64,000 nucleotides of DNA from Blochmannia endosymbiont of Camponotus sp. (GCF_023586365.1 NZ_CP097759.1:726498-790497); one strand, 5' to 3'; shown: positions 36,552 through 47,496, counted from the stretch's first letter. Notes: generated from the sequence alone by a model not told the origin. Numbers and translations are program-made.

Positions 36552-37547
36552 ATGATTAACGCATTTTCTTTGACCTTAGCAATTATTACAGGAATATCGG
36601 GTATTTTCTGGAGTATAAAAAAATTGCGTACAATAATGTATAATCGTGATCAACATAAAAAAATATTCCTTCAAAAATCAACCAATACTTATCAACAATC
36701 AAGAAATGCTTATTCATTGATAATATCATATTGTTCAATAATTTCTGAATTTATATCTTCAATTTTTCCGATATTATTATTAGTATTTATAATACGATCA
36801 TTTATTTTTGAACCATTCCGAATACCTTCTGGATCCATGATGCCTACTTTGTTAATAGGAGACTTTATTTTAGTAAAAAAATTCATATATGGCATTAAAA
36901 ATCCTATTACTCAAAAAACATTGATTAATACCGGACATCCAAGGCGTGGAGATATAGTAGTGTTTAAATATCCTAAAAATCCCGAACTAAACTATATTAA
37001 ACGAGTAATTGGAGAGCCAGGAGATAAAGTAGTCTATAACATTATTACTAAACAATTAATGATATATGCCAATCATGTTAATAACATTGCATGTATACAA
37101 CCATTACCTATTGTTTATAGTAATGTTGTTCCTAGCAATTTTATTCAAGTATTTAATAATGACGTGAACGGAAAGGTTAATTCTTCCTTTATTCAAATAG
37201 GACCGCATCAAAAATGTTCTCATGGCATTCGACTCATTCAAACTACAGAATCGTTCAGTGGAATAGAACACAACATCTTAACAATGATACCACCTGGCGA
37301 TCAAAACTTAATAAAAATGTATGATCAGCATACAAAGCACTTAATATCTGAGTGGTTAGTGCCCGCAGGCGAGTATTTTGTAATGGGAGATAACAGGGAT
37401 AACAGCGCAGATAGTCGTTATTGGGGATTTGTTCCTGAACGCAATATAATAGGAAAAGCAATAATAATTTGGATGAATATAAAAAAGCAACAAGAAGGAA
37501 TATGGCCCATTAGTATCCAACTCCATAGAATTGGTAATATACAATAA
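36552..37547 (+). CDS. lepB: Signal peptidase I
   Basis: LepB removes signal peptides of exported proteins on the outer face of the inner membrane. The 331-residue protein has two N-terminal membrane segments (about 5-22 and 68-83) like E. coli LepB (324). Catalytic Ser95 lies in IPSGSMMPTL and Lys150 in YIKRVIGEPGDK; the late box GDNRDNSADSRYWGFVP is also present. It starts at ATG 36552 with AAAGGA upstream. Substrates visible in this window are few, in keeping with a reduced envelope. Confidence 0.96.
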   Translation: MINAFSLTLAIITGISGIFWSIKKLRTIMYNRDQHKKIFLQKSTNTYQQSRNAYSLIISYCSIISEFISSIFPILLLVFIIRSFIFEPFRIPSGSMMPTLLIGDFILVKKFIYGIKNPITQKTLINTGHPRRGDIVVFKYPKNPELNYIKRVIGEPGDKVVYNIITKQLMIYANHVNNIACIQPLPIVYSNVVPSNFIQVFNNDVNGKVNSSFIQIGPHQKCSHGIRLIQTTESFSGIEHNILTMIPPGDQNLIKMYDQHTKHLISEWLVPAGEYFVMGDNRDNSADSRYWGFVPERNIIGKAIIIWMNIKKQQEGIWPISIQLHRIGNIQ

Positions 37548-37673
37548 GTCATTTATATTCTTTAATCATAAATTAGAATTATTTTATTACATTTGTTGTA
37601 ATGAATCTGTTTGACATTAATTATAAAAGCTTTCTCCATTAACATTATCAAAAATATGTAATACATAAATATT

Positions 37674-38363
37674 ATGTTAATTAATACACTTCAAGAAAAA
37701 CTTGGTTATACTTTTAATCGATATGACTTATTATTACAAGCGCTAACTCATAGAAGTTCTAGCAATCAACACAATGAAAGACTAGAATTTTTAGGCGATG
37801 CTATATTAAATTATGTAATAGCCAACTTGTTGTACCATAGATTTCCTCATATTAGTGAAGGAGATATGAGTAGAATGCGTGCAAATTTGGTGCGTGAAAA
37901 TACATTAGCAACACTAGCACGAGAATTTAATTTAGGAGATTATCTACAACTAGGACAAGGAGAGCTAAAAAACGGAGGATATCAACGTGAATCCATTTTA
38001 GCTAATACAATAGAAGCCTTAATAGGCGGTATATTTTTAGATAGTAATATTCAAACTATTGAAATATTAATTATTCATTGGTACAAAATCCGTATAGATC
38101 ACATGGATCCTTATGCTTATGATAAACAAAAAGATCCAAAAACTCGTCTGCAAGAATATATGCAACATCGTCGTTTACCGTTACCTGTATATTGGATCAA
38201 TCAAATAATTGGAGAGGCACACAATCAAACATTTACAATAAATTGTCAAGTTAGTAAATTAACACAACCGATTATTGGCTGTGGTTCTAGTCGACGTAGA
38301 GCTGAACAAAATGCAGCAAAAAAAATTTTAGAAGTACTGGAGGAACATAACCAAAACAAATGA
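37674..38363 (+). CDS. rnc: Ribonuclease III
   Basis: RNase III cleaves double-stranded RNA, including the 16S and 23S precursor stems that are conserved in this window. The 229-residue protein has the signature ERLEFLGDA at 35-43, the second catalytic cluster [13 protein letters not shown], and a C-terminal dsRNA-binding domain (from about 155, ending [18 protein letters not shown]). It starts at ATG 37674. era, which follows rnc in E. coli and overlaps it, is absent. Confidence 0.96.
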   Translation: MLINTLQEKLGYTFNRYDLLLQALTHRSSSNQHNERLEFLGDAILNYVIANLLYHRFPHISEGDMSRMRANLVRENTLATLAREFNLGDYLQLGQGELKNGGYQRESILANTIEALIGGIFLDSNIQTIEILIIHWYKIRIDHMDPYAYDKQKDPKTRLQEYMQHRRLPLPVYWINQIIGEAHNQTFTINCQVSKLTQPIIGCGSSRRRAEQNAAKKILEVLEEHNQNK

Positions 38364-39050
38364 TCTAATCACGTGGTTATTGATCGCAAATTACGTAACA
38401 TATTCAGATTTTAAATAAAATCACCTCATGTTGTTAAGTTTATTCAATAAATAAGTATACAATTGTTAAAAGGTATGTTGACTATTTTAAAACATAACTT
38501 CACAAATTTACAAATCAAATGAATTAATTTATGTAATTAACTACATCTCTGAACAAAAATCATCTCAAAAGACTTGTTAAATCTATCATACACCACACAT
38601 ATATAAACAAACGCTCCTTGTGATCTATTTTATAGAGATATTTTTATTTTGTTGTAATTTCAAGAATGCTATATTTATATTATTTGAATCAACGCAAATA
38701 ATTCCAAATCTGACGATATCAACATTTCCAGTATTATATGGGTAGTTCAATATCAATAATACTTATGTAAATAAACATTTATATCGTGTAGATATATACT
38801 TTTATAAAATGAAATTTATAAATCTTAACAAGGTCCATTCAACCATTAAGAATTATGCGTAAAAAATTGTAATTTTAAATCAAAAATAATTATTTGTTGT
38901 CAACATTACATTTTAATAGATCGACAGTACAGCATAACGTAATTTAAATTAAATAGAAACAACAAAAAAATACATTTAAAAAGAAATATATATATAATTT
39001 ATATTTATATTCAATAACTATCAAATAACTGTATTTAAGGCATACATATA
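38364..39050. other. 687-base gap where era and recO are expected
   Basis: In E. coli the order is rnc-era-recO-pdxJ. Here no open frame or recognisable fragment of Era (P-loop GRPNVGKS, KH domain) or RecO is visible. The sequence is A/T-rich and slightly richer in C than G on the plus strand. Confidence 0.6.
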
Positions 39051-39785
39051 ATGTCAAATTTATTATTAGGTGTAAATATTGATCACATTGCAACACTACG
39101 CAACGCAAGAAATACTACGTATCCTGATCCTATATATGCTGCATTCATTGCAGAACAATCAGGAGCAGATAGTATTACTATACATTTAAGAGAAGACCGT
39201 CGTCATATTACAGATCGAGATGTCAAAATGTTACGTAAAACTATACAAACATCTATGAACTTAGAAATAGCAGCAACAGATGAAATGATTAATATCGCAT
39301 GTATATTAAAACCACATTGTTGTTGCTTAGTACCTGAAAGACGTCAAGAACTCACAACTGAAGGTGGTTTAGATATAATTAATCAATCAAATAAATTACA
39401 AGATATAATATTTAAACTGACTGAGGCTGGAATTAGGGTGTCGTTGTTTATTGATCCTAATGAACAACAAATTAGTGTTGCATATAATATAGGAGCGCCT
39501 TATATAGAACTACATACCGGAATGTATTCTCATGCTATAGATGCAGCAACTCAAAATTTAGAATATAAACGTATTAAAAAAAGTGTGCAATACGCTGTAG
39601 ATAATGGTTTAAAAGTCAATGCTGGACATGGTCTTAATTATTATAATGTACGACCTATTGCGGCGTTACCAGGAATACAAGAATTAAATATAGGACATTC
39701 TATAATTAGCCGGTCAATATTTTGTGGATTACCTAAAGCTATTCAAGATATGAAGAAATTGATACAAGACTCAAGAAGAGGTTAA
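39051..39785 (+). CDS. pdxJ: Pyridoxine 5'-phosphate synthase
   Basis: PdxJ condenses 1-deoxy-xylulose 5-phosphate with 3-amino-2-oxopropyl phosphate to pyridoxine 5'-phosphate, the precursor of PLP. The 244-residue TIM-barrel protein has the N-terminal [23 protein letters not shown], and the phosphate-binding segments [12 protein letters not shown] and ELNIGHSII. It starts at ATG 39051. acpS starts 2 bases after its stop, as in E. coli. PLP is needed by GlyA and IscS, encoded nearby. Confidence 0.96.
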   Translation: MSNLLLGVNIDHIATLRNARNTTYPDPIYAAFIAEQSGADSITIHLREDRRHITDRDVKMLRKTIQTSMNLEIAATDEMINIACILKPHCCCLVPERRQELTTEGGLDIINQSNKLQDIIFKLTEAGIRVSLFIDPNEQQISVAYNIGAPYIELHTGMYSHAIDAATQNLEYKRIKKSVQYAVDNGLKVNAGHGLNYYNVRPIAALPGIQELNIGHSIISRSIFCGLPKAIQDMKKLIQDSRRG

Positions 39786-39787
39786 TA

Positions 39788-40165
39788 GTGATTCACGGAA
39801 TTGGCGTAGATATCGTTGATATTAGGAAAATAAAAAAAATAATAACACATAGCGGAGATAAGTTGGCTACGCGTATACTTAGTGAGTCAGAATGGAAAAT
39901 ATACAAAAATAAAAAGTGTCCTGTACATTTCTTAGCAAAACGTTTCGCTGCAAAAGAAGCAGTGGCTAAAGCATTTGGTACTGGAATAAGCCAAGGAGTG
40001 ACACTTAATCAAATTGAAATATTTAACGATAAACTAGGAAAACCGATGTTGCATTTCTTTTCATGTACAGCTCTATTAGCTAATAAATTATCATTAAAAA
40101 AAATGCATATTACTTTATCTGACACCAATTCGTATGCATGCGCGTTTGTTATATTGGAACGATAA
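39788..40165 (+). CDS. acpS: Holo-[acyl-carrier-protein] synthase
   Basis: AcpS transfers 4'-phosphopantetheine from CoA to acyl carrier protein. The 125-residue protein is the usual size. The metal-binding GIGVDIVDI (Asp8) and the FAAKEAVAKAFGTGI helix carrying the catalytic Glu are intact. The start is GTG 39788, with AAGAGG overlapping the end of pdxJ, so the two are probably translated together. Confidence 0.95.
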   Translation: MIHGIGVDIVDIRKIKKIITHSGDKLATRILSESEWKIYKNKKCPVHFLAKRFAAKEAVAKAFGTGISQGVTLNQIEIFNDKLGKPMLHFFSCTALLANKLSLKKMHITLSDTNSYACAFVILER

Positions 40166-40306
40166 AAAGTAAAATGTAAATATTAATAATGTTTCTAATC
40201 AAAAAAATTATTTTGATGCTTTATTGTAACACAAAATGAGTATCTCAATATCTGTTTCAGAACTATTTTATTAATTATATGTTGTAACATTTTTATTGGA
40301 AGCTGA

Positions 40307-40774
40307 ATGTATGAAATAAAAGATATAGATACGATATGGATGCGTCATGCTATTGCATTAGCTGCCCATGCTGAGATTATTGGAGAAATATCAGTAGGAG
40401 CTGTTTTAATTAAAAATGGTAAACTTATAAGTTACGGTTGGAATTCTTCTATTATATGCCATGATCCAAGTGCTCATGCAGAAATTATAGCATTACGTAC
40501 AGGAGGCAAAATTTTGGGTAATTATCGATTATTAGGTACTACTCTTTATGTTACTTTAGAACCATGTATAATGTGTATTGGAGCAATAATTCATGCTCGT
40601 ATTTATCGATTAGTTTGTGGCGCTAAAAATAGTAAAATTGGACAAAGATCATGGCTAAAAAGTACGCTCCTCCATCCAATGAATAATCATCGTGTATCTT
40701 TAACAACTGGGGTATTAGAAAAAGAATGTGCTTATCAATTGAATAAATTTTTTAAACGTCAACGTCAAACCTGA
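40307..40774 (+). CDS. tadA: tRNA(Arg) adenosine-34 deaminase
   Basis: TadA converts A34 to inosine in tRNA-Arg(ACG), which lets it read CGU, CGC and CGA. The 155-residue protein (E. coli 167) has the zinc-deaminase motifs HAE (His57, Glu59) and PCIMC (Cys87, Cys90). It starts at ATG 40307 with TGGAAG upstream. Its retention is consistent with the frequent CGT and CGA codons in this window. The C-terminal tail is shorter than in E. coli. Confidence 0.95.
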   Translation: MYEIKDIDTIWMRHAIALAAHAEIIGEISVGAVLIKNGKLISYGWNSSIICHDPSAHAEIIALRTGGKILGNYRLLGTTLYVTLEPCIMCIGAIIHARIYRLVCGAKNSKIGQRSWLKSTLLHPMNNHRVSLTTGVLEKECAYQLNKFFKRQRQT

Positions 40775-41075
40775 TATCATTAGAAAATATTAATAGAATT
40801 GATAATGTAAATCAATCTTGTATTTATTTAAATTAAAAAATAAAAACCCATGAAAGAATATCGTGAAAACAAAGATATAACCATACCTTACATGACAAAT
40901 GAGTGTTAATTCCATTACAATGAATATAATATAGTCATATTTCTATTTTGGTATCTTGTTCTTATTAATAAGATTATTAATAAAATTAACTATTGTTTCG
41001 TTTCGATTAAAATAAACTGATATATTTTCACACATACAATGTATTTTTTTATTTAGACAATACCAGAGGTTATAT
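40775..41075. other. Intergenic tadA-glyA
   Basis: 301 bases of A/T-rich sequence with no gene or clear structure. Confidence 0.6.
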
Positions 41076-42326
41076 ATGCCAATATGTACGAACTATGATA
41101 TTGAATTGTGGGAAATAATACAACAAGAAGCTATTAGACAAGAGGAACATATTGAATTAATAGCATCTGAAAACTATGTTAGCCCTCAAGTTATGAAAGC
41201 ACAAGGCTCTCAACTTACTAATAAATATGCTGAAGGCTATCCAGGTAACCGTTATTATGGTGGATGTGAATATGTTGACATGATTGAACAATTAGGTATT
41301 AATCGTGCAAAAAAATTATTTTCTGCAGACTATGCAAATATACAACCACATTCTGGATCGCAAGCTAATTTTTCTGTTTACAATGCTTTATTGCATCCTG
41401 GTGATACAATTTTAAGTATGCATCTACACCATGGAGGACATTTAACACATGGCTCACAAGTAAACTTTTCAGGAAAATTATATAACGCCGTATTTTATGG
41501 AGTTGACGAAAATGGTTGTATTAATTATGAAAAAATACATAATTTAGCTGTAAAATATCGACCGAAAATGATCGTAGGAGGATTTTCTGCGTATTCTGGT
41601 ATTATAAATTGGTTTAAAATGCGCCAGATTGCAGATGCAGTTCGAGCATATCTATTTATTGATATGGCTCATATCGCAGGATTAGTTGCGGCGGGTATAT
41701 ATCCAAATCCACTACCACACGCACATGTAGTAACTGCTACTACTCATAAAACATTGGCGGGACCGAGAGGTGGTTTAATTTTATCTAGCGGAGGTAATGA
41801 TGCATTGTACAAGAAATTAGATGCTTCAGTTTTCCCTGGCTCTCAAGGAGGTCCTTTGATGCATGTTATCGCAGCTAAAGCAATTGCTTTAAAAGAAGCA
41901 ATGGATCCATCTTTTAAGGTATATCAACAAAAAATTGTTCAAAATGCTAAGATAATGGTTAAGGAATTTGCATTACGCGAATTTAAAGTTATTTCTGGAA
42001 TGACTCATAATCATCTTTTTTTATTAGATTTGAGAAATAAAAACATCACGGGGAAAGATGCCAGTACAGCTTTAGAACGAGCTAATATCATTGTTAATAA
42101 AAATAGTATACCAAATGATTTTAGAAGTCCTTTTATTACCTCTGGCATACGTATTGGTACGCCAGCAATAACTAGACGTAATTTTAATGAAAACGATGTA
42201 CGAAAACTATCTCATTGGATCTGTGATATACTAAATCATATCGATAACGATGAAATTATTTTTTCTATAAAAACCAAAGTTTTACGTATATGTTCTCAGT
42301 ATCCCATATATAATGAAAGTCATTAA
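41076..42326 (+). CDS. glyA: Serine hydroxymethyltransferase
   Basis: GlyA is a PLP enzyme that interconverts serine and glycine and supplies 5,10-methylene-THF for purine, thymidylate and methionine synthesis. The 416-residue protein matches E. coli (417). It has [13 protein letters not shown] near residue 51 and the PLP lysine Lys225 in [11 protein letters not shown]. It starts at ATG 41076 with AGAGG upstream. It converges on suhB, as in E. coli. Folate carriers made via PabA are its partner cofactor. Confidence 0.97.
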   Translation: MPICTNYDIELWEIIQQEAIRQEEHIELIASENYVSPQVMKAQGSQLTNKYAEGYPGNRYYGGCEYVDMIEQLGINRAKKLFSADYANIQPHSGSQANFSVYNALLHPGDTILSMHLHHGGHLTHGSQVNFSGKLYNAVFYGVDENGCINYEKIHNLAVKYRPKMIVGGFSAYSGIINWFKMRQIADAVRAYLFIDMAHIAGLVAAGIYPNPLPHAHVVTATTHKTLAGPRGGLILSSGGNDALYKKLDASVFPGSQGGPLMHVIAAKAIALKEAMDPSFKVYQQKIVQNAKIMVKEFALREFKVISGMTHNHLFLLDLRNKNITGKDASTALERANIIVNKNSIPNDFRSPFITSGIRIGTPAITRRNFNENDVRKLSHWICDILNHIDNDEIIFSIKTKVLRICSQYPIYNESH

Positions 42327-42422
42327 AATAACATCACTCTATAAATTATATCTAGAATATAAAAATAACAAGCTGTTCTTTCAAAATACAGAAATTTATT
42401 AATCTCTTATTGAGATAGGTAT

Positions 42423-43217
42423 TCAAATGATTTGTATAATGGATAAAATAGTCCGAATTATTTTCACATTACCCGCAATTATATTTCCAGACAATAAATA
42501 ATTGTCGGTTCCGGTAAAATCTATAATTAAACCTCCCGATTCACGAATTATTAAGAAACCACTAGCCAGTTTATTAGTATAGTTAATTTTTTCAAAAAAA
42601 ATAGAAACACATCCATCTACACGTCCAACCGCAACATAGGCTAAATCTAAAATAGTTGATCCAGTATAACGAAAATATGCGCATTTATTGATAAACTTAC
42701 TTAGTAGATTAATAGTCATACGTTGCTGTTCATAAGCACAAGATATAGCAATAATAGCCCTATGTAAATTTTTAGCAGTACCTACACGAATCCGATAACC
42801 ATTAAGATGCGCTCCTTTTCCACGACAAGCACTAAATAACTCATTATGTATAGGATCATATATTACTCCTATTTCGATATGTCCTTTAATAAATACGGAA
42901 ATAGATAAAGCAAAAAAAGGAAACTGCTTAATAAAATTAACATTATTGTCTATAGCTCCAATTATCCAGAAGACGCTTTCTTTGTAATTCGCATCATTAA
43001 TATCACGGACATTCCATGTATTAATAACGGTATGTAGCGGATAAAATTTTCGAATAATTGCCGTAATAATGTAATATGATTCTTTATTTATTTTAGAAAT
43101 AAGATTATCAGTATGATTTGACTGCACACTATTTTTATCAAACAATTCATATTGTTTAACGACAAAGTTCCCCGCTCTTCTTATAGCTTGAATAGCAATG
43201 TTAAGCATCGGATGCAT
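42423..43217 (-). CDS. suhB: SuhB, inositol-monophosphatase fold, catalytic site lost
   Basis: The 264-residue protein is clearly SuhB: it starts MHPMLNIAIQAIRRAGN and keeps the family fold (YDPIHNELFSACRGKGAHLNG, DLAYVAVGRVDG). The IMPase active site is gone. The TEESG glutamate position is Thr67 in INTWNV; the IDPLDGTTNF motif reads IIGAIDNNVNF (the first Asp is Gly87, DGT is now DNN); and the WDFAAG Asp aligns with Lys216 in TNKLASG. In E. coli, SuhB also acts as a Nus factor in rRNA antitermination and does not need its phosphatase activity for that. I infer that this structural role is what is preserved. ATG 43217 is the start. It converges on glyA. Confidence 0.9.
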   Translation of the reverse strand: MHPMLNIAIQAIRRAGNFVVKQYELFDKNSVQSNHTDNLISKINKESYYIITAIIRKFYPLHTVINTWNVRDINDANYKESVFWIIGAIDNNVNFIKQFPFFALSISVFIKGHIEIGVIYDPIHNELFSACRGKGAHLNGYRIRVGTAKNLHRAIIAISCAYEQQRMTINLLSKFINKCAYFRYTGSTILDLAYVAVGRVDGCVSIFFEKINYTNKLASGFLIIRESGGLIIDFTGTDNYLLSGNIIAGNVKIIRTILSIIQII

Positions 43218-44066
43218 AAAGTATTCATCCAGTAATTCTCATTAAATGAAAATAGAACATATAAAAACTTGCTACATATTATAAAATTATATTATTAATA
43301 ATACAGATATTATATTATAACTCAATTCACCATGTAATATATGTGTTCTTAACATACATAATCACTAAAAAAAATACCTTCAAGATTATGTTATAAATAA
43401 AAGATTTATTTTCATTACAAATATATGGTGAATATACAAATCCATTCAGAGATTTTCTGTTTTCATAGAAACAATAAATCTAATTACAATGAAAGATCGA
43501 ATTTTTTAAAAATTAATTAAAATAAAGTATTTTGTATAGGCATGTTAATAAACAATTATACATAATGTAATAACCCACCATTATTCAATCTACTTGTTAA
43601 AAATAAAACTGCATTATTTTCACCAAAAATATTATTTTTATAAATGATTAATTTTTTATTACTACAAATAATACTAATACTTGCAATCATTTGTTATGGT
43701 TCAATTTTTGTTATTACAACATTACATACAAAAAAGTATTGTACATAATTGAAATAACGCCTTACTGTCGATTTAACGTACATTGCTTACAGCATATATC
43801 ATAAACATGATATATCGTTTAACATATATTTATATAACTTCAATTAAATGCTTACGAATAGAAAAAGTAAAATAAGTTTCAATATTTTATATAGTAACGA
43901 ATAATAATATCATATAAAATAAATGTTTTGACGCAAAATATAAATTAAACCTAAGAATAAATATATTTTAGAGCATTCAATTTAATATATTATATAAATA
44001 ACGCTGATTTCATAATTTTTATATTTTATACATCAAAATAAGTTTTTTATTTTTGGAGTATGTTAG
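43218..44066. other. 849-base gap suhB-iscS (trmJ and iscR missing)
   Basis: E. coli has trmJ and iscR here. No fragment of either is recognisable. A 34-codon open frame at 43644-43748 (plus) encodes one long hydrophobic segment followed by a basic tail (HTKKYC); it has no visible Shine-Dalgarno and I do not recognise it. It may be chance in A/T-rich DNA, where hydrophobic codons are favoured. Confidence 0.55.
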
Positions 44067-45236
44067 ATGAAGCTACCAATATATTTTGATTATGCTGCTA
44101 CTACTCCCGTAGATCCCAGAGTAGTAGAAAAAATGATACAGTATTTTACTCTAGACGGCATATTTGGTAACCCGTCTTCTCGTTCTCATTATTATGGCTG
44201 GAAAGCAGAGGAAGCGGTAGATATAGCCCGTAAACAAATTGCTCAGTTGATAGGCGCTGAATCACGTGAAATCATTTTTACTTCAGGAGCTACTGAATCA
44301 GTAAATTTAGCTATTAAAGGAACAGCTCAATCTTATTGCAAAAAAGGAAAGCATATTATTACCAGTATGACGGAACACAAATCAGTTTTAGATACTTGCC
44401 AATATCTTGAGAGCAAAGGGTTTGAGATCACCCGTATAACTCCACAACCCAATGGTTTAATCTCTTTCGAACAAATCAATAACGCACTACGCGATGATAC
44501 AATTTTATTATCTATTATGCATGTAAATAATGAAATCGGTATAATCCAAGACATCAAAAAATTTGGTAAATTATGTCGTCTACATGACATAATATTTCAT
44601 GTAGATGCAACCCAAAGCGTTGGTAAATTACATATTGATCTATCTGATTTACCGGTAGATTTAATGTCTTTCAACGGCCATAAACTATATGGACCAAAAG
44701 GTATAGGTGGTTTGTACATACGACAACATAGGTATCCAAAGCTCCATATTACTGCTCAAATGCATGGCGGAGGACATGAATACGGTATGCGTTCTGGTAC
44801 ATTGCCAGTCCATCAAATCGTTGGTATGGCTGAAGCGTATCGTTTAGCCAGAGAAACAATGACAACAGAAATGATTTATTTAAAAAAAATGAGAGATCGT
44901 TTATGGCAAGGATTGCAACAAATTGAAGGAATATTAATTAATGGCGATTTAGAGCATAGTATAGGTACATTGTTGAATATTAGTTTTAGTAATATCGATG
45001 GTGAAACACTAATTGTAGTATTGAAAGACTTTGCGTTATCTTCTGGATCTGCTTGTACCTCTGGCACTTTAAATCCATCGCATGTATTGCAGGCTTTAGG
45101 AAGAAATAATGAACTAGCATATAATTCAATCAGATTTTCTTTAGGGCGTTTCACAACCGAAGAAGAAATAGAATACGCTATCCATCATATAGCTGCTACT
45201 GTTATGAAATTAAATGCTATGATACATTTATTGTAA
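44067..45236 (+). CDS. iscS: Cysteine desulfurase IscS, short C-terminus
   Basis: IscS takes sulfur from cysteine as an enzyme persulfide and supplies Fe-S assembly and tRNA thiolation. The 389-residue protein has PLP Lys206 in [11 protein letters not shown], His104 in TEHK, and the persulfide Cys330 in SSGSACTSG. It ends about 15 residues before E. coli IscS (404); the missing tail, with WEMYKQGVDLN and beyond, is where IscU docks in E. coli. The neighbouring iscR, iscU, iscA, hscBA and fdx are all absent. I infer a remaining role mainly in tRNA modification, or with other scaffolds. It starts at ATG 44067 with GGAG upstream. Confidence 0.94.
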   Translation: MKLPIYFDYAATTPVDPRVVEKMIQYFTLDGIFGNPSSRSHYYGWKAEEAVDIARKQIAQLIGAESREIIFTSGATESVNLAIKGTAQSYCKKGKHIITSMTEHKSVLDTCQYLESKGFEITRITPQPNGLISFEQINNALRDDTILLSIMHVNNEIGIIQDIKKFGKLCRLHDIIFHVDATQSVGKLHIDLSDLPVDLMSFNGHKLYGPKGIGGLYIRQHRYPKLHITAQMHGGGHEYGMRSGTLPVHQIVGMAEAYRLARETMTTEMIYLKKMRDRLWQGLQQIEGILINGDLEHSIGTLLNISFSNIDGETLIVVLKDFALSSGSACTSGTLNPSHVLQALGRNNELAYNSIRFSLGRFTTEEEIEYAIHHIAATVMKLNAMIHLL

Positions 45237-45776
45237 TTTTACAACAAAAAATAAATTAATTTATTTTTATATATGACGTTTATAACGATGATCAGTATAT
45301 CTATAAAAAATCTAAGAAATTTTACTAAAATCATTCGACAAAATAAATAAAAAAATAATTATTACAAAAGAATATCTTTTTATAGATTAGGTTTTATTTC
45401 TTATTTTTTTAACATTTTTGATGTTAAGTTGTCATATAATTAATTCCTATGTAATCATTCTTACGTATCTTTTTTAATATTAAGAATTTAAGATATTTCG
45501 TTAATGTTATTTGTAAACGGTAAGGATTTTATTGCTAATAAACATCCTGATCATGTAATTAAGATCGACAAAAATATTTTATTTTATAATAATATACAAA
45601 TATAGATATTTCTGATTGTCTGTTGTGTGTTTGTTCTGAGTTTAATTTATAGTTTCTAAATTTATTATAGATTTTAAAAAATATTAAATAATATAAACAA
45701 CATTATCTACAATAATTATTTGTTTTTGTACTTATTTCATATACAATAATTTTAATAAAGATTAATAGGAGTTTTT
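45237..45776. other. Gap where iscUA-hscBA-fdx are expected
   Basis: 540 A/T-rich bases separate iscS from ndk. A 33-codon open frame at 45504-45605 (plus, starting MLFVNGKDFIANKHPD) is the only readable stretch. I could not relate it to IscU, HscB or ferredoxin, and treat it as unassigned. Confidence 0.55.
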
Positions 45777-46187
45777 ATGGTTTGTAAGGAAAATACGCTG
45801 TCAATCATAAAACCAGATGCCGTTGCTAAAAACATAATAGGATCTATAATTAGTAGATTCGAAGCTGCTGGTCTCATTATTGTGGGAGCTAAAATATTAC
45901 AATTAACATACATACAAGCTTCTGAGTTTTATTTTGAACATCAAAAAAAATATTTTTTTGATAGTTTAATAAATTTTATGATTTCTGGACCAATATTTAT
46001 ACAAATTTTGGAAGGTAATAATTCGATACAACGTAATAGAGAAATTATGGGGGCCACTAATCCAGCAAATGCGTTAGCAGGTACTATCAGAGCTGATTAT
46101 GGTTATAATTACACTAAAAACGCAATCCATGGATCAGATTCTAAAAAATCTGCTATACGTGAAATTTCTTATTTTTTTGATACATAA
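45777..46187 (+). CDS. ndk: Nucleoside diphosphate kinase
   Basis: Ndk transfers phosphate from NTPs to NDPs through a phosphohistidine and balances nucleotide pools. The 136-residue protein (E. coli 143) has [11 protein letters not shown] at the start of the fold, [14 protein letters not shown], and the active His118 in AIHGSDS. It starts at ATG 45777 with AGGAG upstream. The C-terminus is slightly short (ends YFFDT). It acts on the GDP route served by guaB and guaA. Confidence 0.96.
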   Translation: MVCKENTLSIIKPDAVAKNIIGSIISRFEAAGLIIVGAKILQLTYIQASEFYFEHQKKYFFDSLINFMISGPIFIQILEGNNSIQRNREIMGATNPANALAGTIRADYGYNYTKNAIHGSDSKKSAIREISYFFDT

Positions 46188-46246
46188 AGAACATGTAGAT
46201 ACATTATCTTTTATCAATAAAAGTAATCATGTTAACTGCATAAAAA

Positions 46247-46404
46247 ATGGCTTTAGTTAATGAATTAGTCTATCAAAAAATAATATTAACGCAAAATATA
46301 GATAAATTTAAAGTGAAAAAAAATGGCGGTAATTTAGTAATAATTTCTATTGAGCCCATGTTTATGGATTATTATTAATCAACTCTCGTAAAAATGGATC
46401 TTGA
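46247..46404 (+). pseudogene. Relic of a BolA-family gene (ibaG-like)
   Basis: An ATG at 46247 opens 43 codons reading NELVYQKIILTQNIDKFKV then KKNGGNLVIISIEPMF. This lines up with E. coli IbaG (NEIQSVLMNALSLQEVHV, SGDGSHFQVIAVGELF), including the glycine-turn and the following beta-strand of the BolA fold. Just after MF a second frame continues VYGLLLI (46360-46380), like IbaG VYGPLM, and ends RKNGS-stop at 46404, like IbaG RKLNGF-stop. A deletion of roughly a dozen codons with a frameshift would explain this. The BolA nucleic-acid or glutaredoxin-binding part is broken. No Shine-Dalgarno is visible. The match is by eye only. Confidence 0.45.
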
Positions 46405-46416
46405 GAAATATTTTTT

Positions 46417-47496
46417 ATGTATCTAAAAAAAGTTAATTTACTTAATATGAACAAAGAAGAATTACTAATTTTTTTTGATAAATTAGGTGAAAAACCTTTC
46501 CGTTCTCATCAAGTAATGAGATGGATATATCATTGCTATTGTGACGATTTTAATCACATGACAAATTTAAGCAAATCTCTAAAAATCAAACTGAAACAAA
46601 TAGCAGAAATCCGTGCACCAACAATTATAAAAGAACAACTATCTTCAGATGGAACAATTAAATGGGCTATGAAAATTGATGAACAACAAATTGAAACAGT
46701 TTATATCCCTGAAAATAAGAGAACCACTTTGTGCGTTTCATCACAAATTGGATGCCCTTTAGGATGTAGTTTTTGTGGAACAGGGCGACAGGGATTTAAC
46801 AGAAATCTAAATGTATCGGAGATAATTGGTCAAGTTTGGAGAGCGGCACAACTTATTAATATCAATAAAAAAATAAAAATAAAAAATAAATTTCCTATTA
46901 CCAATATAGTATTTATGGGTATGGGAGAGCCACTGTTAAATATTGTTAACGTTGTATCGGCGATTAAAATTATATTAGATGACCTTGGTTTTAAATTATC
47001 AAAACGCCATGTTACGCTCTCAACTGCTGGAATTGTACCAGGTATAAAAAAATTAAAAGATCTGATCGACGTACCATTGGCTATATCTCTACATGCACCA
47101 AATGATATCATTAGAAATAAGATTATGCCAATTAATAAAAAATACAATATTAATAGCGTATTGGAAGCAGCATGTAGGTATTCGACAGGCACTAAATCTA
47201 ATCACGGTAGAGTAACAATAGAGTATGTGTTGTTAAAGAATATTAATGACGACATCTTGCACGCCCATCAATTAGCAAAACAACTTCAAGGTGTTCCGTG
47301 TAAAATTAATTTGATCCCATGGAACCCAATCCCGAATATACGATATGCATGTAGCTCACAAATTCGTATACGTGCATTTCTTAAAGTTTTATTAAAATAT
47401 AATATAACAACCATTATACGCAAAATAAGAGGAGCGGATATTAATGCTGCCTGTGGGCAATTAACAGGAGAAGTAATTAACCGTATAAAATTATAA
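46417..47496 (+). CDS. rlmN: Dual-specificity 23S rRNA / tRNA adenine C2 methyltransferase
   Basis: RlmN is a radical-SAM enzyme that methylates A2503 of 23S rRNA and A37 of some tRNAs. The 359-residue protein has the cluster motif CPLGCSFC, the GMGEPLLN segment, and the second catalytic cysteine in AACGQLTG near the C-terminus. E. coli RlmN (384) is longer at both ends, so the tails here are trimmed. It starts at ATG 46417. ndk lies upstream, as in E. coli. rodZ, normally between rlmN and ispG, is missing. Confidence 0.95.
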   Translation: MYLKKVNLLNMNKEELLIFFDKLGEKPFRSHQVMRWIYHCYCDDFNHMTNLSKSLKIKLKQIAEIRAPTIIKEQLSSDGTIKWAMKIDEQQIETVYIPENKRTTLCVSSQIGCPLGCSFCGTGRQGFNRNLNVSEIIGQVWRAAQLININKKIKIKNKFPITNIVFMGMGEPLLNIVNVVSAIKIILDDLGFKLSKRHVTLSTAGIVPGIKKLKDLIDVPLAISLHAPNDIIRNKIMPINKKYNINSVLEAACRYSTGTKSNHGRVTIEYVLLKNINDDILHAHQLAKQLQGVPCKINLIPWNPIPNIRYACSSQIRIRAFLKVLLKYNITTIIRKIRGADINAACGQLTGEVINRIKL

